A stretch of 11,304 bases of DNA from an uncultured Gemella sp. (lineage in GTDB: Bacteria > Bacillota > Bacilli > Staphylococcales > Gemellaceae). The notes below the pieces were generated by a model. That model worked only from the letters and a program-made list of their open reading frames with translations, did no database searches and had not been told where the DNA came from. The number at the start of each line of letters is the position of its first letter. Positions within the stretch are counted from its first letter, which is position 1. The stretch is taken from positions 1 to 11,304 of the forward strand of contig CAMYEU010000037.1 of assembly GCA_947254465.1 (NCBI GenBank), read 5' to 3'. Made by a program: the position numbers and the translations under genes. Shown here in pieces: positions 1 through 7,246 of this stretch.

Positions 1-43
1 ACACTGCATATCGTCGGCAGCGTCAGATGTGTATAAGAGACAG
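1..43 (+). other. Illumina Nextera i5-side adapter (artefact, not genomic)
   Basis: Bases 11-43 are the Nextera read-1 transposase adapter, ending in the 19-bp Tn5 mosaic end AGATGTGTATAAGAGACAG (25-43). Bases 3-10 (ACTGCATA) match the Nextera XT i5 index I know as S506, and bases 1-2 are the end of the P5 primer. This is untrimmed library sequence. Genomic DNA begins at base 44. Confidence 0.98.
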
Positions 44-721
44 ATATAATGTTGTTGGTTTAATCAACGGCCAAGTGATTTTTGTGAATACTTGCCATTT
101 TGTTGCTCCATCAATTTCTGAAGCTTCTAATAATTCTTTTGGTACATTACCCAATGCAGCAACATAAAGAATTATAGGTTGACCTAGTGAAGTAGTAATC
201 AAAATTGTAATAATAGCATATAGTGCTGTTTTCGGATTTCCTAACCAGTCAACATTTTCACTAATTAAATGCATCGACTTAAATACATAATTCAAAATTC
301 CATATTCTGGGTGATAAATCCAAGCCCAAACTACAGTAACAGATACTACTGAAGATATAGCTGGAATATAAAATACCCCACGGAAGAATGATCTTACTAC
401 TGCACTCTTATTGTAAATCGTTACTGCAACAAAAATCGATACCAATACTACTATCGGTACTGCAACAACTGTTACTATTATCGTGTTAACAAGAGATTTC
501 ATGAATGGTTCATGAATTGTTGCACCGTTACCACTAAACATTAAATCTGAATAGTGTTTCAATCCAACAAATACTGGATTTTTTTTTGCAAAACTATATA
601 ATGATAACTGAAGTCCACGTAACATCGGGACTAAAACGAATGTTATGAAAAATAAACTAACTGGCAAAATAAATAGATATGCACTAAAGTCTATTTTTTT
701 TCTTTTCTTAGTAGTTTTCAT
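44..721 (-). CDS. CUT1-family sugar ABC transporter permease, MalF-like (3' end missing)
   Basis: This is an integral membrane subunit of a carbohydrate importer that would pair with a second permease and with the ATPase and binding protein encoded just upstream. The visible 226 genomic residues start with a basic stretch (KTTKKRKK) and a first membrane segment at about residues 12-35. More hydrophobic segments follow at about 75-102, 108-135 and 165-190. The permease EAA loop (ELLEASEIDGATKWQVF, about 197-212, then a WPLIKP tail) contacts the ATPase. The start is supported by AGGAGG four bases upstream of the ATG. Family members have about 290-300 residues, so roughly the last 70, including the final membrane helix, lie outside the window. 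An open frame continues to a TGA at 23-25, but its last six residues (LSLIHI) are translated adapter and must not be annotated. The substrate cannot be read from the sequence. Confidence 0.93.
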
Positions 722-751
722 AGAACCTCCTAAAAAGTTTATTTTTTATCT

Positions 752-781
752 AAAAAAGGGATAGAAGCAACTCTATCCCTT
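752..781 (-). terminator. Terminator-like hairpin between binding protein and permease genes
   Basis: A perfect 10-bp inverted repeat, AAGGGATAGA/TCTATCCCTT (756-765 and 772-781), encloses a 6-base loop. On the transcript strand it runs into six Ts (757-752). It lies 12 bases after the binding-protein stop and about 30 bases before the permease start. The form is that of an intrinsic terminator. Because the permease must also be made, partial read-through or 3'-end protection of the binding-protein message is the likely role, giving excess binding protein over membrane subunits. That role is inferred. Confidence 0.75.
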
Positions 782-792
782 CATACGTCAAA

Positions 793-2094
793 TTACAATG
801 CTTCTTTTATTGTTTTATTTGCATCTTCAACAAATTTATCTAATCCTTCTTTAGGTGTAGTTTTTCCGTTTAATACACCTTGAACCATATTGAACCATAG
901 TGGTCTCATTTTCGCGAATCCTGGAATAGTATTATAATAAGTAGCGTATTGTCCAGTTAATCCTTCGGCGAATTTAAGTTCTTCTGAATCATATAATCCT
1001 GTTTCACCTTTTTTAGCTGAGAAGTTACCAGAAGCTAATAGAGTACGTTTACCCCAATCTTTATCATTAACCATAAAGTCAACGAATTTTTTAGCTGCTG
1101 CTGCTTTGTCTGCATCTCCATTATCAAAAATAGCTGGTCCTGCAACTAGGTAATCATATTTAGCTTTTCCTCCATTATTAGGGAATGGTAAGAATTTGTA
1201 GTTAAATCCAGATGCGTGTGAAGCTGCTATACCAGGAGAGAATAAGATTGTAGTTGCCGCACGTCCTGATTTAAATGCCTCAAGAGCATCTTTAGCTTCT
1301 AGAGCTACACCTTGTCCTAATAAACCATCATCGTAAGCTTTTTTAACCCACTCTAATCCTTTAACACCATTTGCATCATTAATAGTGTATTTACTATTTG
1401 CATCATCTGTAATCCAAGAGTTGTATAAGTTCGCTACGAATGCTCTTGGCCCTTGATCGCCTGCTTGTGATTTAGTGTAGAATAAAGCTGGAGTGATACT
1501 TGAATCTTTTTGTTTAACTGCTTTTAAGAATTTTTCGTATTCTTCTACAGTCCAACTTCTATCTTGTTTGTTAAGAGGTAGAAGATCTGTTACACCTAAC
1601 TTATCAGTTAAGTCTTTGTTAACACCCATTAAAAATGGTGCTACACCTTGTGGATACATATAAAGTTTATCTTTATAGCTAGATGCTTTAACTGCTGCTT
1701 CACTTAATTTAGATTTATCAACATCATCTAATGGAACTAATAAATCTTTCGCTGCCCAGGCAATTACACGTCCTGGCGCATCATAAATTACGTCTGGAGC
1801 TGTTTTCGATTGAATAGCAGTTTCAATTTTTGCTGGTCCATCTGTAAACTCTATTTTTTGATAGTTAACTTTAATATTTGGATTTTTTGCTTCAAATGCT
1901 TTGATTAATGCTGCATCAAAATCCTCAGTCTTTTTGAATTCTTTATCTTTTGTAAATTGTGGGAAATCCCAATAAGTAATTTCTACTTTTTTATTAGGGT
2001 CAGCTTGTTTTTCTTCTTTTTTGCCACCCACACACCCTGTTAAAACAAGAGCTGTTGTTGCTGCTACAGCAAACAATTTATTTAATTTTCTCAT
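793..2094 (-). CDS. Extracellular solute-binding lipoprotein of a sugar ABC transporter (family 1, MalE-like)
   Basis: This 433-residue protein is the membrane-anchored receptor that captures a sugar outside the cell and delivers it to the permease. The N-terminus is a lipoprotein signal: basic MRKLNK, a hydrophobic core, and lipobox LTGC with the lipidated Cys at residue 21. A Lys/Glu-rich tether (about 24-36) follows. The mature part has the features of family 1 solute-binding proteins: an early ITYWDFPQF strand, a KTAPDVIYDAPGRV segment near residues 97-110, and an ...EAFKSGRAATTILFSPG block (about 274-290) preceding the C-terminal lobe. The length is usual. AGGAGG lies about 9 bases upstream of the ATG. 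It is transcribed 55 bp after the ATPase gene and before the permease. Family and role are clear. The ligand is unknown: maltodextrin, other oligosaccharides, or a sugar phosphate are all possible. Confidence 0.94.
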   Translation of the reverse strand: MRKLNKLFAVAATTALVLTGCVGGKKEEKQADPNKKVEITYWDFPQFTKDKEFKKTEDFDAALIKAFEAKNPNIKVNYQKIEFTDGPAKIETAIQSKTAPDVIYDAPGRVIAWAAKDLLVPLDDVDKSKLSEAAVKASSYKDKLYMYPQGVAPFLMGVNKDLTDKLGVTDLLPLNKQDRSWTVEEYEKFLKAVKQKDSSITPALFYTKSQAGDQGPRAFVANLYNSWITDDANSKYTINDANGVKGLEWVKKAYDDGLLGQGVALEAKDALEAFKSGRAATTILFSPGIAASHASGFNYKFLPFPNNGGKAKYDYLVAGPAIFDNGDADKAAAAKKFVDFMVNDKDWGKRTLLASGNFSAKKGETGLYDSEELKFAEGLTGQYATYYNTIPGFAKMRPLWFNMVQGVLNGKTTPKEGLDKFVEDANKTIKEAL

Positions 2095-2149
2095 AATATG
2101 AGCCTCCTTATTTTATATGTTTTTTAAAAAATTTGACGTCTTATTTAAA

Positions 2150-3253
2150 TTATTCCAAGATACTAAGTTCTGTATCTACATCGAAATAATGAGCTCTATT
2201 CATATCTAAAGCGAATGTTAGTTCGTCTCCCATTTTAATATTTTGTCTTGAGTGTACAATCGCTTTAATATTTTCACCATTTAGATCAGTATGAACAATA
2301 TACTCAGATCCTAATAACTCTGCCACAATTACTTTTGAAGTAATTTTAGCATGTGAATATGTCTCTAGTACAAGTGGATCATTAGATATATTCTCTGGTC
2401 TAATCCCTAGAACTACTTCTTTTCCTTCATAACCTAGTTCTTTTAATTTATCATAGTGTCCTATCGGAATTTCTATTTCCCCTCCATCTTTAGTCACAAA
2501 GTTACCTTCAGCAACTCTACCTCTCATGAAGTTCATCGTAGGTGCTCCGATAAATCCTGCTACGAATAGATTTTCTGGATGATCATAAATCTCTTTAGGA
2601 CTTCCAACTTGTTGAACAATACCTTTTTTCATTACTACAATTCTATCTGCCATTGTCATAGCTTCGGTTTGGTCATGCGTTACATAAATCGTAGTAGCTC
2701 CTAATGTGTTATGTATTTTAATGATTTCCGCTCTCATATTACTTCTTAACTTAGCATCTAAATTCGATAACGGTTCATCCATAAGAAACACTTTAGGACT
2801 TCTAACTATTGCTCTTCCCAATGCAACCCTTTGACGTTGTCCACCAGAAAGTGCTTTTGGCTTTCTATCTAAAAGATCTTCTAATCCAAGAATTTTTGCA
2901 GCTTCTTCAACCTTCGCTTTAATTTCATCTTTAGGTACTTTTCTTAATTTTAAAGCAAATGCCATATTATCGAAAACTGTCATATGCGGATATAATGCAT
3001 AACTTTGGAATACCATTGCTATGTCTCTATCTTTAGGTTCAACATCATTTACTAGTTTATCCCCTATATAAAACTCACCTTCTGTTATATCTTCTAAACC
3101 TGCAATCATTCTAAGGGTAGTAGATTTCCCACAACCTGATGGTCCAACAAATACAACGAATTCCTTGTCAGCTACTTCCAAATTAAAATCAGTTACCGCA
3201 CAAAAACCATTATCATATTTCTTATAGATTTTTTTTAATGATAAACTTGCCAT
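2150..3253 (-). CDS. ugpC: Sugar ABC transporter ATPase, MsmK/UgpC/MalK family
   Basis: This cytoplasmic nucleotide-binding subunit forms the dimer that powers CUT1 importers. In its 367 residues the motifs are complete: Walker A GPSGCGKST (37-45), Q-loop Gln83, signature LSGGQ (135-139), Walker B VFLMDEP (155-161), D-loop SNLDAK (163-168) and H-loop His193. After about residue 235 comes the TOBE/OB-type regulatory domain of MalK-like ATPases (GIRPENI around 285). Length is normal for the family. The start is fixed by AGGAGG six bases before the ATG and by the A-S-L-x-L-K-K-I-Y-K-Y N-terminus typical of the family. It is the first gene of the transporter operon, downstream of the promoter at 3294-3322. 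In Gram-positives a single ATPase of this family often serves several transporters, so the ugpC symbol names the family and does not imply glycerol-3-phosphate uptake. Confidence 0.94.
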   Translation of the reverse strand: MASLSLKKIYKKYDNGFCAVTDFNLEVADKEFVVFVGPSGCGKSTTLRMIAGLEDITEGEFYIGDKLVNDVEPKDRDIAMVFQSYALYPHMTVFDNMAFALKLRKVPKDEIKAKVEEAAKILGLEDLLDRKPKALSGGQRQRVALGRAIVRSPKVFLMDEPLSNLDAKLRSNMRAEIIKIHNTLGATTIYVTHDQTEAMTMADRIVVMKKGIVQQVGSPKEIYDHPENLFVAGFIGAPTMNFMRGRVAEGNFVTKDGGEIEIPIGHYDKLKELGYEGKEVVLGIRPENISNDPLVLETYSHAKITSKVIVAELLGSEYIVHTDLNGENIKAIVHSRQNIKMGDELTFALDMNRAHYFDVDTELSILE

Positions 3254-3293
3254 ATTAACCTCCTAAAAATTAATATTTATCTTTTCAACAAAA

Positions 3294-3322
3294 ATAGTAC
3301 CATATATGAAAACGTTTGTAAA
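3294..3322 (-). promoter_or_regulatory. Promoter of the sugar ABC transporter operon
   Basis: On the minus strand TTTACA (3317-3322) is separated by 17 bp from TACTAT (3294-3299). A TG one base before the -10 (TGGTACTAT) gives an extended -10. Transcription would start about 7 bases downstream, leaving a leader of about 35 nt that contains AGGAGG (about 3259-3264) before the ATPase ATG. Spacing and position are good. The only gene downstream on this strand is the ATPase gene. Confidence 0.75.
3307..3320. promoter_or_regulatory. cre-like / LacI-family operator overlapping the -35
   Basis: TGAAAACGTTTGTA (plus strand) fits the catabolite-responsive element consensus TGWAARCGYTWNCW at all positions but one (T for C at position 13). 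It has the central palindrome AAACGTTT (3310-3317). It covers part of the -35 and the promoter spacer, where bound protein would block RNA polymerase. CcpA-mediated glucose repression is the first guess. A dedicated MalR-type LacI repressor recognises very similar sites and cannot be excluded. Confidence 0.7.
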
Positions 3323-3735
3323 GATAAAAATATAGATATTTAATGTTCTAACTTTATTATAATTCCATTATTTTTTTATTTTATTTAAACAATAATCAAA
3401 CTAAAATATCTTATTTTATTAGAAATATAAGAAAAAAAGCACATTTTTCTTGTAAAAACAAACATTTAATTGATTAGATTATTATTGATATATTCCAGGT
3501 TGAATTTAATACGTTAATACCATTATAAATTTTATTGTCTTTTTAAAATCTATTGTCTTTCATATTTTTAAAATAAAATCATATTGAATATTAAAATTAG
3601 TGTTTTAAAATAATTTTATTTAATATAACCAACATCACCATGAGTGATAATATTCTTTATAATTATAATAAACAATATTTAATATCCTTAATATATTTTT
3701 AAAAAAAAATAAATATAAATATAATATTTTAAAAT
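3323..3735. other. Gene-free, extremely AT-rich intergenic region
   Basis: About 410 bp lie between the transporter promoter and the eno terminator. I see no credible gene. The longest ATG-led frame I followed (3640-3702, plus strand, 20 codons) has no ribosome site. Minor structure includes an A/T hairpin AAGAAAAA/TTTTTCTT (3429-3436 and 3444-3451, 7-base loop) and a 10-bp direct repeat TATTGTCTTT at 3533-3542 and 3551-3560. One plus-strand promoter look-alike has no gene behind it. In sequence this AT-rich such matches arise by chance. Confidence 0.7.
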
Positions 3736-3769
3736 AAAAAAGGTAAGAGTCATAGACTCCTACCTTTTT
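3736..3769 (-). terminator. Intrinsic terminator of the glycolytic operon
   Basis: On the minus strand GGTAGGAGTC (3764-3755), a 3-base loop and GACTCTTACC (3751-3742) form a 10-bp stem with one G-U pair. It is flanked by A5 before and T6 after (3741-3736). It begins 13 bases after the eno stop codon. Because the A and T runs extend the stem on both sides, it might also work on the plus strand, but no plus-strand gene runs into it. Confidence 0.93.
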
Positions 3770-3782
3770 AAATATATTCTAA

Positions 3783-5099
3783 TTAGCGTTTGATGTTGTA
3801 GAATGCTTTAGCTCCTGGGTATTTAGCTGTTGCATCTAATTCATCTTCAATACGTAATAATTGGTTGTATTTAGCAATACGGTCTGTACGGCTAAGAGAA
3901 CCTGTTTTAATTTGTCCAGCGTTAGTAGCAACTGCGATATCTGAGATTGTTGAATCTTCAGTTTCTCCAGAACGGTGAGAAATAACAGCTGTGTAACGAG
4001 CACGTTTAGCCATTTCGATAGCGTTTAAAGTTTCAGTTAAAGTACCGATTTGGTTAACTTTGATTAGGATTGAGTTACCAACACCTTGTTCAATACCTTG
4101 TGATAATTTCTTAGTATTAGTTACGAATAAATCGTCACCTACTAATTGTACACGATCACCGATACGGTCTGTAAGTAATTTCCATCCTTCCCAGTCGTTT
4201 TCATCCATACCATCTTCGATAGTGATGATTGGGTATTTGTTTACTAATTCTTCTAAGTAATCAACTTGCTCTGCTGAAGTACGAACTGCTCCACCTTCAC
4301 CTTCAAATTTAGCATAGTTGTAAACTCCGTTTTCGTAGAATTCAGATGACGCACAGTCGAATCCTAGGAATACATCTTTACCTGGCTCTAATCCAGCAGC
4401 TTTAATTGCAGCTAGGATAGTTTCAACCGCATCTTCAGTTCCTTCGAATGTTGGAGCGAATCCACCTTCGTCACCTACTGCAGTAGATAAACCACGGTTG
4501 TGTAATAATTTAGCTAAGTTGTGGAATACTTCAGCTCCCCAACGTAAAGCTTCTTTAAATGTAGGTGCTCCTACTGGTAAAATCATGAACTCTTGGAATG
4601 CGATTGGAGCATCTGAGTGAGATCCACCGTTTACGATATTCATCATTGGAGTTGGTAATTCTTTAGAGTTTGTTCCTCCTAAGTATCTGTATAGAGGCAC
4701 TCCTAAAGAATCAGCTGCAGCGTGTGCCACTGCTAAAGATACACCTAAGATAGCGTTAGCTCCTAGACGTCCTTTGTTTTCAGTTCCATCTAACTCGATC
4801 ATAGCAGAATCAATTCCCACTTGATCAAATACGTCGAATTTACCTTCTAATAATGGTGCAATTTCTTCATTAACGTTAGTTACAGCTTTAGTTACACCTT
4901 TACCTAAGTAACGACCTTTGTCTCCATCACGTAATTCAACTGCTTCATATTGTCCAGTTGATGCTCCTGATGGTACTAGTGCGCGTCCAAACGCTCCTGA
5001 TTCAGTTGTTACTTCAACTTCTACAGTTGGGTTACCACGTGAATCTAAAACTTCTCTTGCATATACTTCTGCGATAATATCAAATGTTTTTGCTAACAT
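3783..5099 (-). CDS. eno: Enolase (phosphopyruvate hydratase)
   Basis: Enolase converts 2-phosphoglycerate to phosphoenolpyruvate in glycolysis, in the cytoplasm. The protein has 438 residues; about 434 is usual. Visible landmarks are the substrate loop SGASTG (44-49), catalytic acid Glu211 in GDEGGFAP, Mg2+ ligands Asp248, Glu295 and Asp322, catalytic Lys347 inside the signature ILIKVNQIGTLTE (344-356), and SHRSGETED (374-382). The N-terminus (MLAKTFDII before EVYAREVLDSRGNP) is about 5 residues longer than usual. The ATG is supported by AAGGAG 7-8 bases upstream, and no other Met lies nearby. Odd: residue 368 is Arg (CGT, 3996-3998) in ...KRA-R-YTAVISHRSGET, where enolases I know have Gly. 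This is one base from GGT. It is the last gene of the operon, 65 bp after tpiA, with a possible extra promoter in that gap. Confidence 0.98.
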   Translation of the reverse strand: MLAKTFDIIAEVYAREVLDSRGNPTVEVEVTTESGAFGRALVPSGASTGQYEAVELRDGDKGRYLGKGVTKAVTNVNEEIAPLLEGKFDVFDQVGIDSAMIELDGTENKGRLGANAILGVSLAVAHAAADSLGVPLYRYLGGTNSKELPTPMMNIVNGGSHSDAPIAFQEFMILPVGAPTFKEALRWGAEVFHNLAKLLHNRGLSTAVGDEGGFAPTFEGTEDAVETILAAIKAAGLEPGKDVFLGFDCASSEFYENGVYNYAKFEGEGGAVRTSAEQVDYLEELVNKYPIITIEDGMDENDWEGWKLLTDRIGDRVQLVGDDLFVTNTKKLSQGIEQGVGNSILIKVNQIGTLTETLNAIEMAKRARYTAVISHRSGETEDSTISDIAVATNAGQIKTGSLSRTDRIAKYNQLLRIEDELDATAKYPGAKAFYNIKR

Positions 5100-5132
5100 T
5101 AATTTTCTCCTTGTTGTTTAATTTATATTTCT

Positions 5133-5162
5133 ATTATACTACAATTTTAAAAAAATTGCTAA
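5133..5162 (-). promoter_or_regulatory. Possible internal promoter for eno
   Basis: A perfect -10 TATAAT (minus strand, 5133-5138) follows TTAGCA (5157-5162, four of six matches to TTGACA) at 18 bp. It lies in the 65-bp gap between tpiA and eno. A start about 7 bases further would leave a leader of about 28 nt with the eno ribosome site. It would let enolase be made independently of CggR. The -35 is weak, so this is a candidate only. Confidence 0.45.
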
Positions 5163-5164
5163 AC

Positions 5165-5929
5165 CTAATCTAATTTTCCGCCTTCTAAAAGAGCTAAGAA
5201 TGATTCTGGTTGTAAAGCAGCTCCACCTACTAATGCTCCATCTACGTCTGGGCACGATAGGTATTCTTTTACGTTTTCAGGTTTAACTGAACCACCGTAT
5301 TGGATACGAACTTTTTCAGCAACTTCTTTTCCGTATAGTCCTTCAACTACATCACGAACAGCTTTACACATTTTTTGTGCATCTTCTTTAGTAGCTGATT
5401 TTCCTGTTCCGATAGCCCAGATAGGTTCATAAGCGATAACTAATGATGCTACTTGTTCAGCTGTTAAATCAGCTAAAGCTCCTTTTACTTGAGCTCCTAC
5501 GAATTCAGCAGCTTTTCCTGCTTCATAAGTTTCAAGTGTTTCACCACAGCAGATGATTGGTAATAATCCATTTGCAAAAATAGCTTTTGCTTTTTTGTTA
5601 ATATCTTCATCTGTTTCGTGGAAATATTCACGACGTTCTGAGTGACCGATTACTACATAATTAACTCCCATTTCAGCTAATACTTTTGGTGAAGTTTCAC
5701 CAGTATAAGCTCCTGAATTTTCAAAGTAACAGTTTTGAGCTGCAACTTTTAATCCTGTTCCTTCAGCAGCGCTAAGTAATGCACTTAGGTCTACAGCTGG
5801 AGCTGCAATACCTGCTTCTACTTTATCTGCTGATGGTAATTTCCCAGCGATTGCTTCAACGAATGCTTTAGTTTCTTCTGGGTTTTTGTTCATTTTCCAG
5901 TTTCCTGCGATAAATGGTAATCTTGACAT
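5165..5929 (-). CDS. tpiA: Triose-phosphate isomerase
   Basis: This enzyme interconverts dihydroxyacetone phosphate and glyceraldehyde-3-phosphate. Its 254 residues are close to the usual 250-253. Catalytic residues are in place: Lys12 in GNWKMNK, His96 in VIGHSERR, and Glu168 in AYEPIWAIGTGK, which includes the mobile phosphate-gripping loop (169-177). The phosphate-binding YGGSV and a GALVGGAAL segment are near the C-terminus. The start has AAGGAG about 10 bases upstream (26-bp gap after pgk). It is the fourth gene of the operon. In Bacillus and Staphylococcus the next gene is normally phosphoglycerate mutase, but here the next gene is eno. Confidence 0.98.
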   Translation of the reverse strand: MSRLPFIAGNWKMNKNPEETKAFVEAIAGKLPSADKVEAGIAAPAVDLSALLSAAEGTGLKVAAQNCYFENSGAYTGETSPKVLAEMGVNYVVIGHSERREYFHETDEDINKKAKAIFANGLLPIICCGETLETYEAGKAAEFVGAQVKGALADLTAEQVASLVIAYEPIWAIGTGKSATKEDAQKMCKAVRDVVEGLYGKEVAEKVRIQYGGSVKPENVKEYLSCPDVDGALVGGAALQPESFLALLEGGKLD

Positions 5930-5955
5930 AATGTTACTCTCCTTGAGTTAAAAAA

Positions 5956-7152
5956 TTATTTGTTTGATAATGAATCGATTCCTGGTAATACTTTTCCTTC
6001 TAGGTATTCTAGAGAAGCTCCTCCACCTGTTGAAATGTGTGAGAATTTTTCTGCATATCCTAAAGAAATAGCTGCTGTTGCACTATCTCCACCACCAATA
6101 ATAGTAGTAGCACCTTCTAAGTGAGCGATAGCTTCACATACACCAATTGTACCTTTTGCAAAGTTTGGCATTTCGAACACACCCATTGGTCCGTTCCAGA
6201 TTACAGTTTTTGCTCCCTTAAGAGTGTTTTTGAATAATTCAACAGATTTAGGACCGATATCTAATCCTTCTTCATCAGGCTGAATATCACCTTCAGCAAC
6301 ACGACTAGGCGCATCATTTGAGAACTCTTTAGCTACAACTGTGTCGATTGGTAATACTAATTTATCACCAGCTTTTGCCATAAGTTCACGAGCGTATTCA
6401 ACTTTATCATCTTCACAAAGTGAAATTCCGATTTCTTTACCTTGTGCTTTCATGAAAGTATAAGCCATACCTCCACCGATGATTACTTTATCAGCTTTAT
6501 CTAATAAGTTTTCAATTACTGCAATTTTATCAGAAACTTTTGCTCCACCTAAGATTGCAACAAGTGGTCTTTCTGGGTTATCAACTGCTCCACCGATAAA
6601 TTTAATTTCTTTATCTACTAGGAATCCAGAAGCAGAGTTTCCTTCACCAATATTAGATGCAATACCTACGTTTGAAGCATGAGCACGGTGAGCTGTACCA
6701 AATGCATCGTTTACATATACATCACCTAGAGAAGCCCAATATTTAGCAAGCTCTGGATCATTTTTAGATTCTTTTTTACCATCTACATCTTCGAAACGAG
6801 TGTTTTCGAACATTAAGATTTCACCTTCATTTAATCCTTTAACCGCTGCTTCTAATTCAGCTCCGCGAGTTTCAGCTACGAATTTTACTTCTTTACCTAA
6901 TAATTCTGATAATCTTTTAGCAACCGGTGCTAAACTTTTTGAAGCTTTATCAGCTTCTTCTTTAACACGTCCTAAGTGAGAGAACGCTACTACTTTAGCT
7001 CCTTGATTCAAAGCATACTCAATTGTTGGTAATGCTGCAGTAATACGATTATCGTTTGTAATTACACCATCTTTTAAAGGCACGTTGAAATCAACACGCA
7101 TTAAGACAGTTTTCCCTTGTAAGTTACCTAAGTCTTTAATAGATTTCTTCAT
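5956..7152 (-). CDS. pgk: Phosphoglycerate kinase
   Basis: The kinase transfers the acyl phosphate of 1,3-bisphosphoglycerate to ADP, the first ATP-yielding step of glycolysis. At 398 residues it is full length for the bacterial family. The signature VLMRVDFNVPL (16-26) and the HLGR substrate loop (about 59-62) are in the N-terminal domain. The nucleotide-binding C-terminal domain carries GGAKVSDKI, WNGPMGVFE, GGGDS (353-357) and GGGAS (376-380). The ATG is preceded by AAAGGAG at normal distance. It is the third gene of the operon, separated from gap by 94 bp that hold a 16-bp hairpin. Unlike the other junctions, this gap suggests an mRNA-processing or stability boundary. Confidence 0.98.
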   Translation of the reverse strand: MKKSIKDLGNLQGKTVLMRVDFNVPLKDGVITNDNRITAALPTIEYALNQGAKVVAFSHLGRVKEEADKASKSLAPVAKRLSELLGKEVKFVAETRGAELEAAVKGLNEGEILMFENTRFEDVDGKKESKNDPELAKYWASLGDVYVNDAFGTAHRAHASNVGIASNIGEGNSASGFLVDKEIKFIGGAVDNPERPLVAILGGAKVSDKIAVIENLLDKADKVIIGGGMAYTFMKAQGKEIGISLCEDDKVEYARELMAKAGDKLVLPIDTVVAKEFSNDAPSRVAEGDIQPDEEGLDIGPKSVELFKNTLKGAKTVIWNGPMGVFEMPNFAKGTIGVCEAIAHLEGATTIIGGGDSATAAISLGYAEKFSHISTGGGASLEYLEGKVLPGIDSLSNK

Positions 7153-7185
7153 GGAAAGCTCCTTTTAAATATTTTTGGAATATAT

Positions 7186-7224
7186 GAGACAAGATATAAG
7201 TCAAAAGAACTTATATCTCATCTC
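7186..7224 (-). promoter_or_regulatory. Long hairpin in the gap-pgk intercistronic region
   Basis: On the minus strand GAGATGAGATATAAGT (7224-7209), a 7-base loop and ACTTATATCTTGTCTC (7201-7186) pair over 16 bp. Fourteen are Watson-Crick pairs, and two are tandem G-U pairs possible only in the transcript. On the plus strand those positions are C-A mismatches. No T-run follows, so it is not a classic terminator. It sits 22 bases after the gap stop. Protection of the cggR-gap 3' end, or a processing point that lets gap accumulate over downstream genes, is inferred. Confidence 0.7.
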
Positions 7225-7246
7225 CCCTTATTATTACCTAATTAGA

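Noticed and set aside
3483..3531. Plus-strand promoter TTGAAT-18-TATAAA in the intergenic gap
   Set aside because: No gene follows on the plus strand, and such matches are expected by chance at this AT content.
3640..3702. 20-codon plus-strand frame in the AT-rich gap
   Set aside because: No Shine-Dalgarno sequence, and composition no different from the surrounding noncoding DNA.
4060..4260. Plus-strand open frame of 66 codons inside eno
   Set aside because: It lies wholly within the enolase gene on the opposite strand, with no ribosome site. It is a shadow of a highly conserved coding sequence.
4918..5121. Plus-strand open frame of 67 codons at the start of eno
   Set aside because: Antisense shadow of the conserved enolase N-terminus, with no promoter, ribosome site or recognisable product.
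6479..6682. Plus-strand open frame of 67 codons inside pgk
   Set aside because: Antisense shadow of phosphoglycerate kinase, with no supporting signals.
7153..7208. Separate pgk promoter using TTGACT at the gap-pgk hairpin
   Set aside because: TTGACT is inside the hairpin loop and arm, and no good -10 lies 16-18 bp downstream (best is TATTCC).
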